This document shows positions 43,169 through 53,392 of a stretch of DNA of 64,000 nt, piece by piece. The stretch comes from Streptococcus alactolyticus. GTDB taxonomy: Bacteria > Bacillota > Bacilli > Lactobacillales > Streptococcaceae. Within the stretch, counting starts at the first letter, position 1. Every line of letters begins with the position of its first letter. Location of the stretch: assembly GCF_012277075.1 (NCBI RefSeq), contig NZ_JAAXMT010000005.1, positions 496,001 through 560,000 of the forward strand, written 5' to 3'. The position numbers and the translations under genes are program-made. Under the pieces are notes generated by a model. That model was not told the origin of the DNA and made no database searches. It saw only the letters and a program-made list of their open reading frames with translations.

Positions 43169-45070
43169 TTATATTCCTTTCTTAGGAATAGTTTTTATGA
43201 TACGCCGTTTTAATTTCCAAATGCTTGCTCCCAAGGCTGGCAAGGTGAAACTCAAGGTATTTTCATAATGTTTCCAAAGCCCGTCTTGAGTGCGTGTTTG
43301 TGGATTGTTTTCTTGCCAAACCCCGCCAAATTCAGCGAGTTCGGTATTCCAGACTTCCTCATAAACGCCCGCTACTGGCACCCCAATCGTGAAGTTTTTC
43401 CGCTCGACTGGCACCATATTGAAAATACAGACCAGCATATCCCCTTCTTCATTTTTGCGGATAAAGGACAAGACCGTCTCATCTTTATTGTCCGCATCAA
43501 TGATTTCAATGCCATCATAGCTGTCATCAATCTTCCAAAGCATATTGTTATCCTTGTAAAATTGATTTAAACGACTGGTGAAACCAAGCATTTTACGGTT
43601 GAGGTCGTCTTCTAAATTTCCCCACTCCAATTGGTCATTGTATCTCCACTCCAAAAACTGACCAAATTCGCTTCCCATAAACAAGAGTTTCTTACCTGGG
43701 TGGCAAATCTGATAGGTATAGAGGTTTCTCAATCCTGCAAATTGATTGTAGCGATCTCCCCACATTTTGTGCATCATACTTTTTTTACCATGCACGACTT
43801 CATCATGCGACAAAGCTAGGAGGAAATTCTCCGAGAAAACATACATGAAACTAAAAGTCACTAGATTAAAATCGTATTTCCGATAAACAGGATCTTCTTC
43901 ATAGAATTTTAAGATGTCGTTCATCCATCCCATGTTCCACTTGTAGTCAAACCCTAGCGAATCCCATTCCACAGGGCCAGTGACTTTTGTCCCGCTGGTA
44001 CTTTCTTCGGCAATCATCATCACGTCAGGATAAGCTTCTTTAATGACGGTATTCAATTTTTGCAGAAAATGATAGCCCTCGTAATTGCGGTTGCCGCCAT
44101 CTTTATTTGGTGTCCAAGGACCAATATCGTAGTCACGGTGAATCATATTGCTGACGGCATCAACTCGGATCCCATCCAAGTGGTAATAATCAATCCAAAA
44201 CTTGGCACTCGAAATCAAAAAGGACTGAACTTGATTTTTGCCAAGATCGAAATTTAAAGCTCCCCAGCCACGATTATGTGCTTGATCGTAATCCTGATAT
44301 TCAAAGGTCGGCATGCCATCATAATACGCCAAAGCATCATCATTTATGGTAAAGTGACCAGGGACCCAATCGACAATAACACCGATATTATTGAGGTGAC
44401 AAGCCTCTACGAAATTTTGAAAATCCACAGGTGTTCCGTAACTGCTCTCAAATGCAAAATAGCCCATCAGCTGATAGCCCCAGCTGGCATCAAAAGGGTG
44501 AGCCATCAAAGGCATCAATTCAACATGCGTATAGTTCATCTCCACCAAATAAGGCACCAATTCTTCCGTTAATTCCTTGAATTGGTAAGGGCGACCATCG
44601 GCGTGTTTCTTCCAAGACCCAGCATGCACTTCATAAATATTGACTGGGCGTTTTTGAAAACCAAACCGTTTTCGTCGCCCCAACCAAAGTGAATCTTTCC
44701 ATTTCTTCTCTGGAAAATCCGTGATGACTGCAGCGGTACCTGGTCTTTGTTCAAAGTAAAACGCAAATGGGTCAATCTTTTCAACCTCATGTCCTGTTGA
44801 GCGTTTCACCAAGTACTTATACAATTGATTTGGCTTAGGCTGGTCTGTAAATACCTCCCAAACCCCCGCTACATTTCGCTTCATTGCCAGTGGATTATCT
44901 CTCCATTGTGTAAAATCGCCGATAAGATGAACAGCCTGAGCATTTGGAGCCCATACTCTAAAAACATAGCCATCTTTGCCGTCTCGGTTTTCCTTATGAA
45001 AACCAAAATAGTGCTGAGCATGGTAATTTTCACCCGTTTCAAAAGTTCTCAGTGCTTCACTTACGTCCAT
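43169..45070 (-). CDS. glgB: 1,4-alpha-glucan branching enzyme
   Basis: GH13 enzyme introducing alpha-1,6 branches; 633 residues from the ATG at 45070. GGAGG is 7 nt upstream of that ATG, whereas an in-frame TTG one codon earlier is too close. The CBM48 domain (about 20-110, [20 protein letters not shown]) precedes the barrel with catalytic Asp in [10 protein letters not shown], Glu in IAEES and the [14 protein letters not shown] motif. First gene of glgB-C-D-A. Its leader contains a terminator hairpin. Confidence 0.97.
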   Translation of the reverse strand: MDVSEALRTFETGENYHAQHYFGFHKENRDGKDGYVFRVWAPNAQAVHLIGDFTQWRDNPLAMKRNVAGVWEVFTDQPKPNQLYKYLVKRSTGHEVEKIDPFAFYFEQRPGTAAVITDFPEKKWKDSLWLGRRKRFGFQKRPVNIYEVHAGSWKKHADGRPYQFKELTEELVPYLVEMNYTHVELMPLMAHPFDASWGYQLMGYFAFESSYGTPVDFQNFVEACHLNNIGVIVDWVPGHFTINDDALAYYDGMPTFEYQDYDQAHNRGWGALNFDLGKNQVQSFLISSAKFWIDYYHLDGIRVDAVSNMIHRDYDIGPWTPNKDGGNRNYEGYHFLQKLNTVIKEAYPDVMMIAEESTSGTKVTGPVEWDSLGFDYKWNMGWMNDILKFYEEDPVYRKYDFNLVTFSFMYVFSENFLLALSHDEVVHGKKSMMHKMWGDRYNQFAGLRNLYTYQICHPGKKLLFMGSEFGQFLEWRYNDQLEWGNLEDDLNRKMLGFTSRLNQFYKDNNMLWKIDDSYDGIEIIDADNKDETVLSFIRKNEEGDMLVCIFNMVPVERKNFTIGVPVAGVYEEVWNTELAEFGGVWQENNPQTRTQDGLWKHYENTLSFTLPALGASIWKLKRRIIKTIPKKGI

Positions 45071-45107
45071 CAAACATCCTCCCTCTTTTTATTAAACATA
45101 AAGCTAA

Positions 45108-45133
45108 ACAAAAAACAGCCTTGTTCTAAGGCT
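45108..45133 (-). terminator. Intrinsic terminator inside the glgB leader
   Basis: Minus strand AGCCTT-AGAAC-AAGGCT followed by GTTTTTTG, located between the promoter at 45214-45242 and the glgB start at 45070. No gene is encoded between promoter and hairpin, so it either attenuates the operon or ends a small RNA of about 100 nt. Confidence 0.75.
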
Positions 45134-45207
45134 ATTTCCAATTTTAAAGATCCCATACAGGCAAATTTCTAGCTCTGTCGCTAATATTTTGTAATCGCTT
45201 TATATTT
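45108..45207 (-). ncRNA. Candidate leader RNA or attenuator of the glg operon
   Basis: The region from the predicted transcription start (about 45207) to the terminator contains GCGACAGAGCTAGAAATTTG and CTGTATGGGATC motifs but no reading frame with a ribosome binding site. I do not recognise the RNA family. It may be a metabolite-, protein- or tRNA-responsive attenuator. Confidence 0.35.
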
Positions 45208-45213
45208 AATAAA

Positions 45214-45242
45214 ATTATAACATGATTTGAAAATACTGTCAT
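45214..45242 (-). promoter_or_regulatory. Promoter of the glgBCDA operon
   Basis: Minus strand -35 ATGACA (45237-45242), 17-nt spacer ending in TGT, extended -10 TATAAT (45214-45219). Confidence 0.85.
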
Positions 45243-45335
45243 GAAAATTTCAAGATTTTTCTTATATTTTTTAAAAATGATAAAACTGTTACACATTCTT
45301 TACAAAAAAGAGGACTAAAAAACCCTAAATAAAAA

Positions 45336-45372
45336 CAAAAAAGCCTAAAAGATCCTTCGACCATTTTAGACT
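45336..45372 (-). terminator. Terminator after the lipid kinase gene
   Basis: Minus strand AGTCTAAAA ... TTTTAGGCT with GGTC/GATC extending the stem, then TTTTTTG. It begins 29 nt after the stop codon at 45401. Confidence 0.85.
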
Positions 45373-45400
45373 GTTAAATTATATTCTATCAAAAAATATT

Positions 45401-46417
45401 TTAATGATTATCTAATCCATCAACTTCTTTTGAGAATTTTTGAGCCATTTCTTCTAATTCGCGATCCTCTTGGTTCCACACCAAAGCATCGTCTGAAATT
45501 TCATCGGTATTGGCAAAGAATGTGATGTGATTTTTCAAGTTACGGAGTTTGATTGGGGCATCGCCACCGTATTCGCCATCCAAGTTAATCATCATTCTGC
45601 TATCAGACAAAGGCTCAATTTTAAGAAAATCCGTCTTGATGTATTCAATGCGTTTATCTCCAATGTGCTTACCACCATCAAGCACCAAGCGAATCAAGTG
45701 CAGGATTTCAATGAGGTTAGCCGTTTTCACTAAAATCAAGGTAAACTTGCCATCGTCTAATTTGGCATCTGGGGCAATTTGCTCAAAACCACCGACAGAG
45801 TTAGTAATGGCCGCAAAAATCATGGAAACATCGCCCTCAAAGACGCCATTTTCATAAGTGATCCGAACAGGTACCGTCCGAATGCTAGGCAACAACTCCA
45901 CCCCTTTGGCCAAGTAAGCCAAGTAGCCAAACATGGTCTTGAGCTGGCTAGGCACGCTGTAAGTTAATTCTGTAAAAGAACCCGCCGCTGCGATGTTGAT
46001 GAAATAAACATCTTCACGCGCTTGCCCAATGTCCATGGCAATGGTTTGATTTTTCCCGATAATCTTAGCCGCTTCGATAGGATTGCCACGAGGAATTTTT
46101 AGGGCACGTGCAAAATCATTGGTTGTTCCTGTTGGGATGATAGCCATTTTTGGACGGTGTTCCAGCGGTGCAATCCCATTAACCACTTCGTTAATGGTGC
46201 CATCACCACCAGCTGCAATGACCAAGTCAAAATGGTCTTGAGCCACTCGTTTCGCTTCATCTCGGGCTGAATTAGGTTCTGGGGTCGTCTGAAACGCAGA
46301 GGCCTCATAGCCATACCCTTCCAATATATTCAATACTTCTCCGACATTTTTTTTCATGATTTCTTGTCCAGAAGTGGGATTATAGATTAAACGTGCACGT
46401 TTTTTTGTCTTTTCCAT
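45401..46417 (-). CDS. Diacylglycerol/lipid kinase family protein (YegS/DagK type)
   Basis: A 338-residue lipid kinase-like protein. MEKTKKRARLIYNPTSGQEIMKKN opens with the NP-x-SG nucleotide-binding loop, followed by VIAAGGDGTINEVVNGI and PTGTTNDFARAL. In Gram-positives DgkB of this family recycles diacylglycerol from lipoteichoic acid synthesis. The start was chosen because GAGG is 6 nt upstream; an ATG 15 nt earlier (MSRYF) overlaps that site. It lies 18 nt after ligA in the same direction. Confidence 0.9.
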   Translation of the reverse strand: MEKTKKRARLIYNPTSGQEIMKKNVGEVLNILEGYGYEASAFQTTPEPNSARDEAKRVAQDHFDLVIAAGGDGTINEVVNGIAPLEHRPKMAIIPTGTTNDFARALKIPRGNPIEAAKIIGKNQTIAMDIGQAREDVYFINIAAAGSFTELTYSVPSQLKTMFGYLAYLAKGVELLPSIRTVPVRITYENGVFEGDVSMIFAAITNSVGGFEQIAPDAKLDDGKFTLILVKTANLIEILHLIRLVLDGGKHIGDKRIEYIKTDFLKIEPLSDSRMMINLDGEYGGDAPIKLRNLKNHITFFANTDEISDDALVWNQEDRELEEMAQKFSKEVDGLDNH

Positions 46418-46435
46418 AAAATACCTCGACATCCA

Positions 46436-48409
<1,974 letters not shown>

Positions 48410-48463
48410 TATATTGTCAAAAAGTCTTACTAAAAGTTTAGGAATTCTTAACAAAAAGGAAAC

Positions 48464-48492
48464 GAAAAAAGCCTTCTTCAAAAGAAAGCTTT
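48464..48492 (-). terminator. Terminator after queT
   Basis: Minus strand AAAGCTTTCTT-loop-AGAAGGCTTT and a run of T; one wobble. It begins 10 nt after the queT stop. Confidence 0.85.
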
Positions 48493-48501
48493 GCCTTATG
48501 C

Positions 48502-49008
48502 TTAAGCACTGAGATTGATGCGCTTGCTTAATCGGTCCATGATCAGAGAACCGATAAGCAAGGATGCCAATTCTCCCATAGCTGTGGTGAACCAAGTCAA
48601 CCAGAAAGGTGCACCAAAGAAATGCAATTCTAATGCGACTGTGAACATAGACGCTGAAAAGAAAAACGAAAAATAAAAGAAAGCCTTATTAAACAAGCCA
48701 TTAAATAGATATTGGTCCTTGTAGCGGTCAAAGAGCATAACACCCAAGCTTACAAAAACAAGCGTTGATAAACCTCCGACGACAACATCAATCAAACCAA
48801 AACTGTAAAAATTGGCAATCATACAACCCAGTGTCAAACCAATAATATACTTACGATTGTAAAAAGCCATAAAATTCAACATTTCTGATACACGAAATTG
48901 GTAGGCACCGTAGGAAATGGCATTTAAAGGCGGTGTTATCGTTAAAACAACATACAAAGCAGCCACAAAAGCCACTTGAGCAAGGTCACGAATAGTCAAT
49001 GATTTCAT
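48502..49008 (-). CDS. queT: Queuosine precursor transporter QueT
   Basis: A 168-residue integral membrane protein with five or six segments, matching the QueT S-component of energy-coupling-factor transporters for preQ1/queuine. MKSLTIRDLAQVAFVAALYVVLTITPPLNAISYGAYQFRVSEML is the family N terminus. The start at 49008 follows AAAGGAGAA, which is part of the riboswitch; a reading frame extending 87 nt upstream would run through that RNA and is rejected. Needs the shared EcfA/EcfT module encoded elsewhere. Confidence 0.93.
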   Translation of the reverse strand: MKSLTIRDLAQVAFVAALYVVLTITPPLNAISYGAYQFRVSEMLNFMAFYNRKYIIGLTLGCMIANFYSFGLIDVVVGGLSTLVFVSLGVMLFDRYKDQYLFNGLFNKAFFYFSFFFSASMFTVALELHFFGAPFWLTWFTTAMGELASLLIGSLIMDRLSKRINLSA

Positions 49009-49011
49009 AAC

Positions 49012-49083
49012 TTTCTCCTTTAACGTCAGAGTTTTACACTCCACGTCTTTAATATGCTTGACGAAAGGGAAATAAGCGTCAAG
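49012..49083 (-). promoter_or_regulatory. preQ1-II riboswitch
   Basis: Minus strand CTTGACGCTT, CTTTCGTCAAGCATATTA and GACGTGGAGTG, ending in GACGTTAAAGGAGAA. The order stem CTTGACG/CGTCAAG, conserved GCATATTA and a final stem that takes in the AAAGGAG ribosome binding site is that of the Lactobacillales preQ1-II class. It would block queT translation when preQ1 is bound. Confidence 0.92.
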
Positions 49084-49105
49084 GGTCGTTTGCACAACGT
49101 TTTAA

Positions 49106-49114
49106 AGTATAGCA
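49106..49114 (-). promoter_or_regulatory. Extended -10 promoter for queT
   Basis: Minus strand TGCTATACT. The start would be about 15 nt before the riboswitch. It stands back to back with the gtrA -10 only 20 nt away. Confidence 0.65.
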
Positions 49115-49129
49115 CAAATACCAAAAATT

Positions 49130-49138
49130 TGATATAGT
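49130..49138 (+). promoter_or_regulatory. Extended -10 adjacent to the gtrA start codon
   Basis: TGATATAGT followed by AGTTCT and the ATG at 49145. No ribosome binding site, suggesting a leaderless message. Confidence 0.6.
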
Positions 49139-49144
49139 AGTTCT

Positions 49145-49570
49145 ATGAAAAAATTAATCTCTAACGAAGTTTTTAAATACTTGTTTTTCGGTGTCTTGAC
49201 AACCCTTGTTTACATGGTAACTCGGGTAGCCTTTTTCTCACTCACCCAATCAGCGACCTTTTCAGCCGTTGTCGCTAACATTGTTGCCATTATTTTTGCC
49301 TTTGTGACCAATGATTATTTTGTTTTTAACCAAGTTCGCACGGGCTGGTTCAGACGTTTGGTCAAATTTTTCATGGCTCGCTTGGCAACCCTTGTGTTGG
49401 ACTTGGCTTTGGCTTACCTTCTCGTTACCAAATACCCACAAATTATCGGACAATTCGTCAACGATAACATCGCCATGGTCAACATGGTGGAAACCATCTT
49501 CTCGCAAGTGCTTATCATCGTCCTAAACTACGTGCTCAGTAAGTTACTTGTTTTCCGAGATAATCAATAA
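49145..49570 (+). CDS. GtrA family membrane protein
   Basis: A 141-residue protein with four membrane segments and the family pattern FKYLFFGVLTTLVYMVTRVAFF ... AFVTNDYFVFNQ ... FMARLATLVLDLALAYLLV. GtrA proteins are thought to help transfer lipid-linked sugars across the membrane in cell-surface glycan modification. It is monocistronic, divergent from queT, and shares a terminator with the convergent YihY gene. Confidence 0.88.
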   Translation: MKKLISNEVFKYLFFGVLTTLVYMVTRVAFFSLTQSATFSAVVANIVAIIFAFVTNDYFVFNQVRTGWFRRLVKFFMARLATLVLDLALAYLLVTKYPQIIGQFVNDNIAMVNMVETIFSQVLIIVLNYVLSKLLVFRDNQ

Positions 49571-49602
49571 AAGCTACCATTCTCTTAAAATGATAGCTTT
49601 TT
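49569..49602. terminator. Bidirectional terminator between gtrA and the YihY gene
   Basis: AAAGCTACCATT ... AATGATAGCTTT with one mismatch, T run on the plus strand and A-rich left flank. It overlaps both gene ends. Confidence 0.85.
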
Positions 49603-50546
49603 TACTTGTCTTTTTTATCTGATGGGGTGTTCTTTTTTCGGCGGTTTAAAATGGATAAGATATCCCCACGTCTGCTTTCCATCTTGCCTTGACTCAGCTC
49701 TTGATAAGTGGCATTGAAAACAGCCCCCAAAATCAAAATGCGTGCCAAAAAGATGAACCACATCATCAAACCAAAAATCATAATCGACCCGAAAACTTTA
49801 AGGTCAACCATGCGTTCAAAAGTCCTCAAAACATACTGACTAAATAAATTATTCAGGAAAACAAGAACAATAGAGGTCAGAGCGGTTCCTGGCAAAATGA
49901 AGCGGAAACACCGAATTTTAACATTGGGCAAAATGAAATACAAAATCATAATGCCAAACACAATGGTCAGCACCGTGACGGGTTGTGCTAGGCTCAAAAG
50001 CATTTTTACCAGTGTGTCATCTAAAGGATGATGACGGCTGATGAGTTGCAAAATAGCTTTTGAAAAGGATGAAAAAATCAGCACAAAGGTCAAGAGGAAC
50101 AAAATGAGCAGACCAGCTAAAATGCCAATCAAACGCCCCACCACAAAATCCCTGTGTTGTGATACACCATAAGCCTTATTGATGGCTTTTTGCAGTGATG
50201 TTAGTGATTTGGACATGGTCCAAAAGGCCGTCAAAGTCGCCACTCCCAAAATACCGCCAGATGGGTTTGAAAAAATATCCGTGGTAATGGCAGAAACCGT
50301 TGGATAGATATTGGTTGGCAAATTTTTCTCCATAAACGACAATAAGACTGAGATGTCTAAATTGAGATAGGGAAAGATATTTGCAGCAATCACAATCAAG
50401 GGAAAAGCTGTCAACATGAGGTAGTAAGCAACTGCGACAGCCGATAAATCCATCTCTGCACTTTGATAATGTTTGACATAAACTTGTAATGGCTGCCACT
50501 GCAATTTAGACAACAAAGCATCTAATCGTTGTTGCTTACGCTCCAT
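49602..50546 (-). CDS. YihY/BrkB family membrane protein
   Basis: A 314-residue protein with six membrane segments, of the YihY/virulence factor BrkB family formerly called RNase BN; the nuclease name is incorrect for this family. The N-terminal AVAYYLMLTAFPLIVIAANIFPYL and GILGVATLTAFWTMSKSLTSLQKAINKAYG are typical. The C terminus is basic and cytosolic. It lies 2 nt after map in an apparent operon. Confidence 0.88.
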   Translation of the reverse strand: MERKQQRLDALLSKLQWQPLQVYVKHYQSAEMDLSAVAVAYYLMLTAFPLIVIAANIFPYLNLDISVLLSFMEKNLPTNIYPTVSAITTDIFSNPSGGILGVATLTAFWTMSKSLTSLQKAINKAYGVSQHRDFVVGRLIGILAGLLILFLLTFVLIFSSFSKAILQLISRHHPLDDTLVKMLLSLAQPVTVLTIVFGIMILYFILPNVKIRCFRFILPGTALTSIVLVFLNNLFSQYVLRTFERMVDLKVFGSIMIFGLMMWFIFLARILILGAVFNATYQELSQGKMESRRGDILSILNRRKKNTPSDKKDK

Positions 50547-50548
50547 GC

Positions 50549-51409
50549 TTAATACGTTCTTTCTTCTCCTTGGCTAGTTAGGATAACTGGACCATCTTTG
50601 GTAATCACAAATTGGTGTTCGTATTGGCATGACAAGCCGCCATCTAGGGTTTTGTGAGCCCAGCCAGTTTTTATATCCGTATCAATTTCCCAAGTGCCTG
50701 TGTTAATCATTGGTTCAATGGTCAAGACCATGCCTTCACGCAAGCGAAGCCCACGACCAGCCTTACCATAATGAGGCACCATTGGTTCTTCGTGCATAGT
50801 TGGACCAACACCGTGACCAACTAAATCACGAACCACACCGTAACCACGGCTTTCAGCGTATTCTTGAATGGCTGCACCGATATCACCGATACGATTGCCG
50901 ACAACCGCTTTTTCAATACCGATATAAAGGCATTCTCTGGTAACGTCCATCAAGTTTTTAACTTCTTCTGAAACATTTCCAACTGCATAAGCCCAGCAAG
51001 AATCCGCCAAACCACCTGAGTAAGATTGGGTATATTTTTTCACTTGAGCAACATTGTCAAAGTCCAATTTTGACACGTCCACAACAGATTTATCAAGCGG
51101 TTCACTCAAAACCATATCAACTTTAAGCAAATCGCCTTCTTTTAAAATGTAGTGACGTGGAAAAGCGTGAGCCACTTCATCATTTAAACCACAACAAGTG
51201 GCATAGGGGTAGTCCATTACAGAACCATCCACCCCAATTTGAAGGGGCAATACGTTGGCTTCTTTACAGCGACGACGCACATATTCTTCCACTTCCCACA
51301 TATCCAAGCCTGGTTTGATTAAGTCACGTAAACCAATGTGAACTGAAGCTAGAAAATTACCTGCACGGTCCATAGCTTCAATTTCACGAGTTGATTTTAA
51401 TGTAATCAT
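50549..51409 (-). CDS. map: Methionine aminopeptidase
   Basis: Removes initiator methionine from nascent proteins. The 286-residue type I enzyme has metal ligands in KVDMVL, DLVGHGVGPTMHEEPMVPHYG, LTIEPM and CQYEHQFVITKDG. The middle insert (LSEPLDKSVVDVSKLDFDNVAQVKKYTQSYSG) is a streptococcal feature of this enzyme. First gene of map-YihY, with ribosome binding site GGGAG and a near-consensus promoter. Confidence 0.96.
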   Translation of the reverse strand: MITLKSTREIEAMDRAGNFLASVHIGLRDLIKPGLDMWEVEEYVRRRCKEANVLPLQIGVDGSVMDYPYATCCGLNDEVAHAFPRHYILKEGDLLKVDMVLSEPLDKSVVDVSKLDFDNVAQVKKYTQSYSGGLADSCWAYAVGNVSEEVKNLMDVTRECLYIGIEKAVVGNRIGDIGAAIQEYAESRGYGVVRDLVGHGVGPTMHEEPMVPHYGKAGRGLRLREGMVLTIEPMINTGTWEIDTDIKTGWAHKTLDGGLSCQYEHQFVITKDGPVILTSQGEERTY

Positions 51410-51453
51410 ATCGTTTGTACTCCCTTTTCATCGTTCAAAATTAATCAGTATTC

Positions 51454-51482
51454 ATTATACACCGAACTGGTGTAAAGGTCAA
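51454..51482 (-). promoter_or_regulatory. Promoter of map with inverted repeat in its spacer
   Basis: Minus strand -35 TTGACC (51477-51482), 17-nt spacer, -10 TATAAT (51454-51459) with TG extension. The spacer contains ACACC-AGTTC-GGTGT, which could be an operator. Confidence 0.88.
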
Positions 51483-51499
51483 AAATAGCCCGTAAGCTC

Positions 51500-52783
51500 T
51501 CAGTTAATTTTCGTTGTCACCAAAGCTTTTGCGACGATTTGATTGTCCAGCAAAATTTCAAAATCAATGACAGAACTATGGCGTTTTTCCGTTATCAATC
51601 GTGGGCGAATTTCCAAGCAATCGTCAATTTGCACGGCACGCACAAAATAAAGCATGAGCTGCTCCATAACAATGTTTTTTTGGTATTTCTTGGTCAATAC
51701 CCGCACGCTAATGTCTTTGAGAAATTCGGTCAAAATGCCTTGTGAAAAATTACCCGAGCTATCAATCATGGTTGGTTCCACAGTGAAACGATAAACATCA
51801 TCTTTTTGATGCAAACTAGCCAACAGCTGCTCGCTGTAAGTGTGAAGGTGAGAATGTTGGAGGTTGGGGAGGTTTTCGACCACCTGACGTCTGGTGATGA
51901 CACCCAACAAGGTCAAATCTTCCGCCACAACAGGCAACATATTCAAATCTTCAAAAATCATTTTTTGGCTAATATTGGCAAGACTGGCTTGCGGTTTTGC
52001 CACAATCAAATTGCGGGACATGATGCTTTTGATGGGCGTTGCATTTTCCTTGCCCAAGACATCTAGCATACTGACCACCCCAATGACCACGTTTTTGTCA
52101 TTGATGACAGGAAAACGGACATTACGCGTCTGCTTAATCATGTCATTAAATTCGCCAATGGTATCGCCTTCTCGCAAGAAACCGTAATCGTCTTTCTTTT
52201 GGTAAAATTGCTCAACGGTCGTCAAATCGCGTTTGATTTGCAAATTAGACAAGGCGTGATTGATAATGGTTGCCACGGTAAAGGTGTCATAATGGGACAC
52301 CATGACAGGAATGGCCAATTCATCTGCCAAGCAAAGCACATTTTCTGAAACGGGCAAGCCACCTGTCACCAAAATGGCATTTTGCTTTTCTAGCGCCAGC
52401 AATTGAATATTTTCTCGGTCCCCAACAATCAAAAGCCCACCTTTGACGAGGTAGTGCAAAACATTGTCACGGGTCATGGCACCAATCGTAAATTTGCTAA
52501 ATTCACGGTGCAGGCCTGATTTTCCTGCCAAAACTTCCGAATCCGTGATGCGAGCAATTTCAGCATAGGTGAGGCGTTCAATACGAACGGTTGATTTTTT
52601 CTCAATGCGCACAGTACCGCTGCGTGGCTTGGTTTCCACGATGCCACGATTTTCAGCTTCTTTTATGGCACGGTAGGCAGTTCCATCGCTCACGTTAAGG
52701 TGATTGGAGATGCTGCGTACGCTAACGCGTTTCCCAACAGGAAGATTTTCCAAGTATTCCAATATTTGTTGATGCTTACTCAT
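51500..52783 (-). CDS. spxR: CBS-HotDog transcription factor SpxR
   Basis: A 427-residue regulator. An N-terminal winged helix (1-65, KRVSVRSISNHLNVSDGTAYRAIKEAENRG), a DRTGG domain (about 70-180), two CBS repeats (about 190-310; EFNDMIKQTRNVRFPVINDKNVVIGVVSMLDVLG) and a C-terminal HotDog-like domain (about 330-425) give the architecture of pneumococcal SpxR, which activates pyruvate oxidase expression. CBS ligands are probably adenine nucleotides. It overlaps the GNAT gene upstream by 8 nt. Confidence 0.9.
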   Translation of the reverse strand: MSKHQQILEYLENLPVGKRVSVRSISNHLNVSDGTAYRAIKEAENRGIVETKPRSGTVRIEKKSTVRIERLTYAEIARITDSEVLAGKSGLHREFSKFTIGAMTRDNVLHYLVKGGLLIVGDRENIQLLALEKQNAILVTGGLPVSENVLCLADELAIPVMVSHYDTFTVATIINHALSNLQIKRDLTTVEQFYQKKDDYGFLREGDTIGEFNDMIKQTRNVRFPVINDKNVVIGVVSMLDVLGKENATPIKSIMSRNLIVAKPQASLANISQKMIFEDLNMLPVVAEDLTLLGVITRRQVVENLPNLQHSHLHTYSEQLLASLHQKDDVYRFTVEPTMIDSSGNFSQGILTEFLKDISVRVLTKKYQKNIVMEQLMLYFVRAVQIDDCLEIRPRLITEKRHSSVIDFEILLDNQIVAKALVTTKIN

Positions 52784-53330
52784 AACGGTAATCCCTCCTG
52801 TTCAATTGATAATCCACATAATCCCGCATTTTATGGGTGTAACGGTCGCTCCCTTTAAATCGCCTTTTTAAACAAAAACCTGATTTTTCCGCCACTTTTT
52901 GGCTGGCAATATTTTCCTTATGTGCCACAATGCGCAAACCTTGCAGCCCCAATTCTTGAAAGCTCAAAAAGCAAAGCGTTTTTAAACACTCAGTCATCAG
53001 ACCCCGTCCCCAAAAATCGCGGTGCAAAAAATAGCCAATTTCAGTCGTCGCACGGCGGCTGTCCAATTTTTCAAAGCGAATGCAACCAATCATCTTGCCG
53101 CTCACCTTGTCCTCAATTGCCCAAACCCCAAGCGGCTCTTTCATAAAATAGTGAACCATGACGTAATCACTTTCGGCTTGAGCCTGACAACTTGGAAAAA
53201 TAAAACGCAAATTGTCAGCATCCTGACAAATATCAAAAAAATCCAAGCGGTCTGAAAAAGCAAAAGGGCGTAAGCGGGTACGGTCGGTTTCAAACGAAGC
53301 GTACCGCCCTAATTGTGTCCAAATATCCAT
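52776..53330 (-). CDS. GNAT family N-acetyltransferase
   Basis: A 184-residue acetyltransferase of the RimJ/RimL type: TDRTRLRPFAFSDRLDFFDICQD at the N terminus, EIGYFLHRDFWGRGLMTECLKTL (acetyl-CoA site, about 95-117) and LRIVAHKENIASQKVAEKSGF. Substrate unknown. The start MDIWTQLG was chosen since the alternative upstream start codon lies inside the promoter -10. TGTTATAAT ends 6 nt before the ATG. It probably forms an operon with spxR. Confidence 0.88.
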   Translation of the reverse strand: MDIWTQLGRYASFETDRTRLRPFAFSDRLDFFDICQDADNLRFIFPSCQAQAESDYVMVHYFMKEPLGVWAIEDKVSGKMIGCIRFEKLDSRRATTEIGYFLHRDFWGRGLMTECLKTLCFLSFQELGLQGLRIVAHKENIASQKVAEKSGFCLKRRFKGSDRYTHKMRDYVDYQLNRRDYRYE

Positions 53331-53336
53331 GTCCCT

Positions 53337-53345
53337 ATTATAACA
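53337..53345 (-). promoter_or_regulatory. Extended -10 adjacent to the GNAT gene start
   Basis: Minus strand TGTTATAAT then AGGGAC and ATG. AGGGA is too close to ATG to be an effective ribosome binding site. Leaderless transcript likely. Confidence 0.65.
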
Positions 53346-53364
53346 CACCTTCTTTTTAACTAAT

Positions 53365-53391
53365 CAAAAAGAGGCTAACTCGTAGCCCCTT
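53365..53391 (-). terminator. Terminator after the second murA
   Basis: Minus strand AGGGGCTA-CGAG-TTAGCCTCT followed by TTTTTG. It starts 2 nt after the stop codon and lies just upstream of the GNAT promoter. Confidence 0.88.
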
Positions 53392-53392
53392 T

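Noticed and set aside
49009..49095. N-terminal extension of QueT starting at 49095
   Set aside because: The extra 29 residues are encoded by the preQ1-II riboswitch and do not fit the family N terminus.
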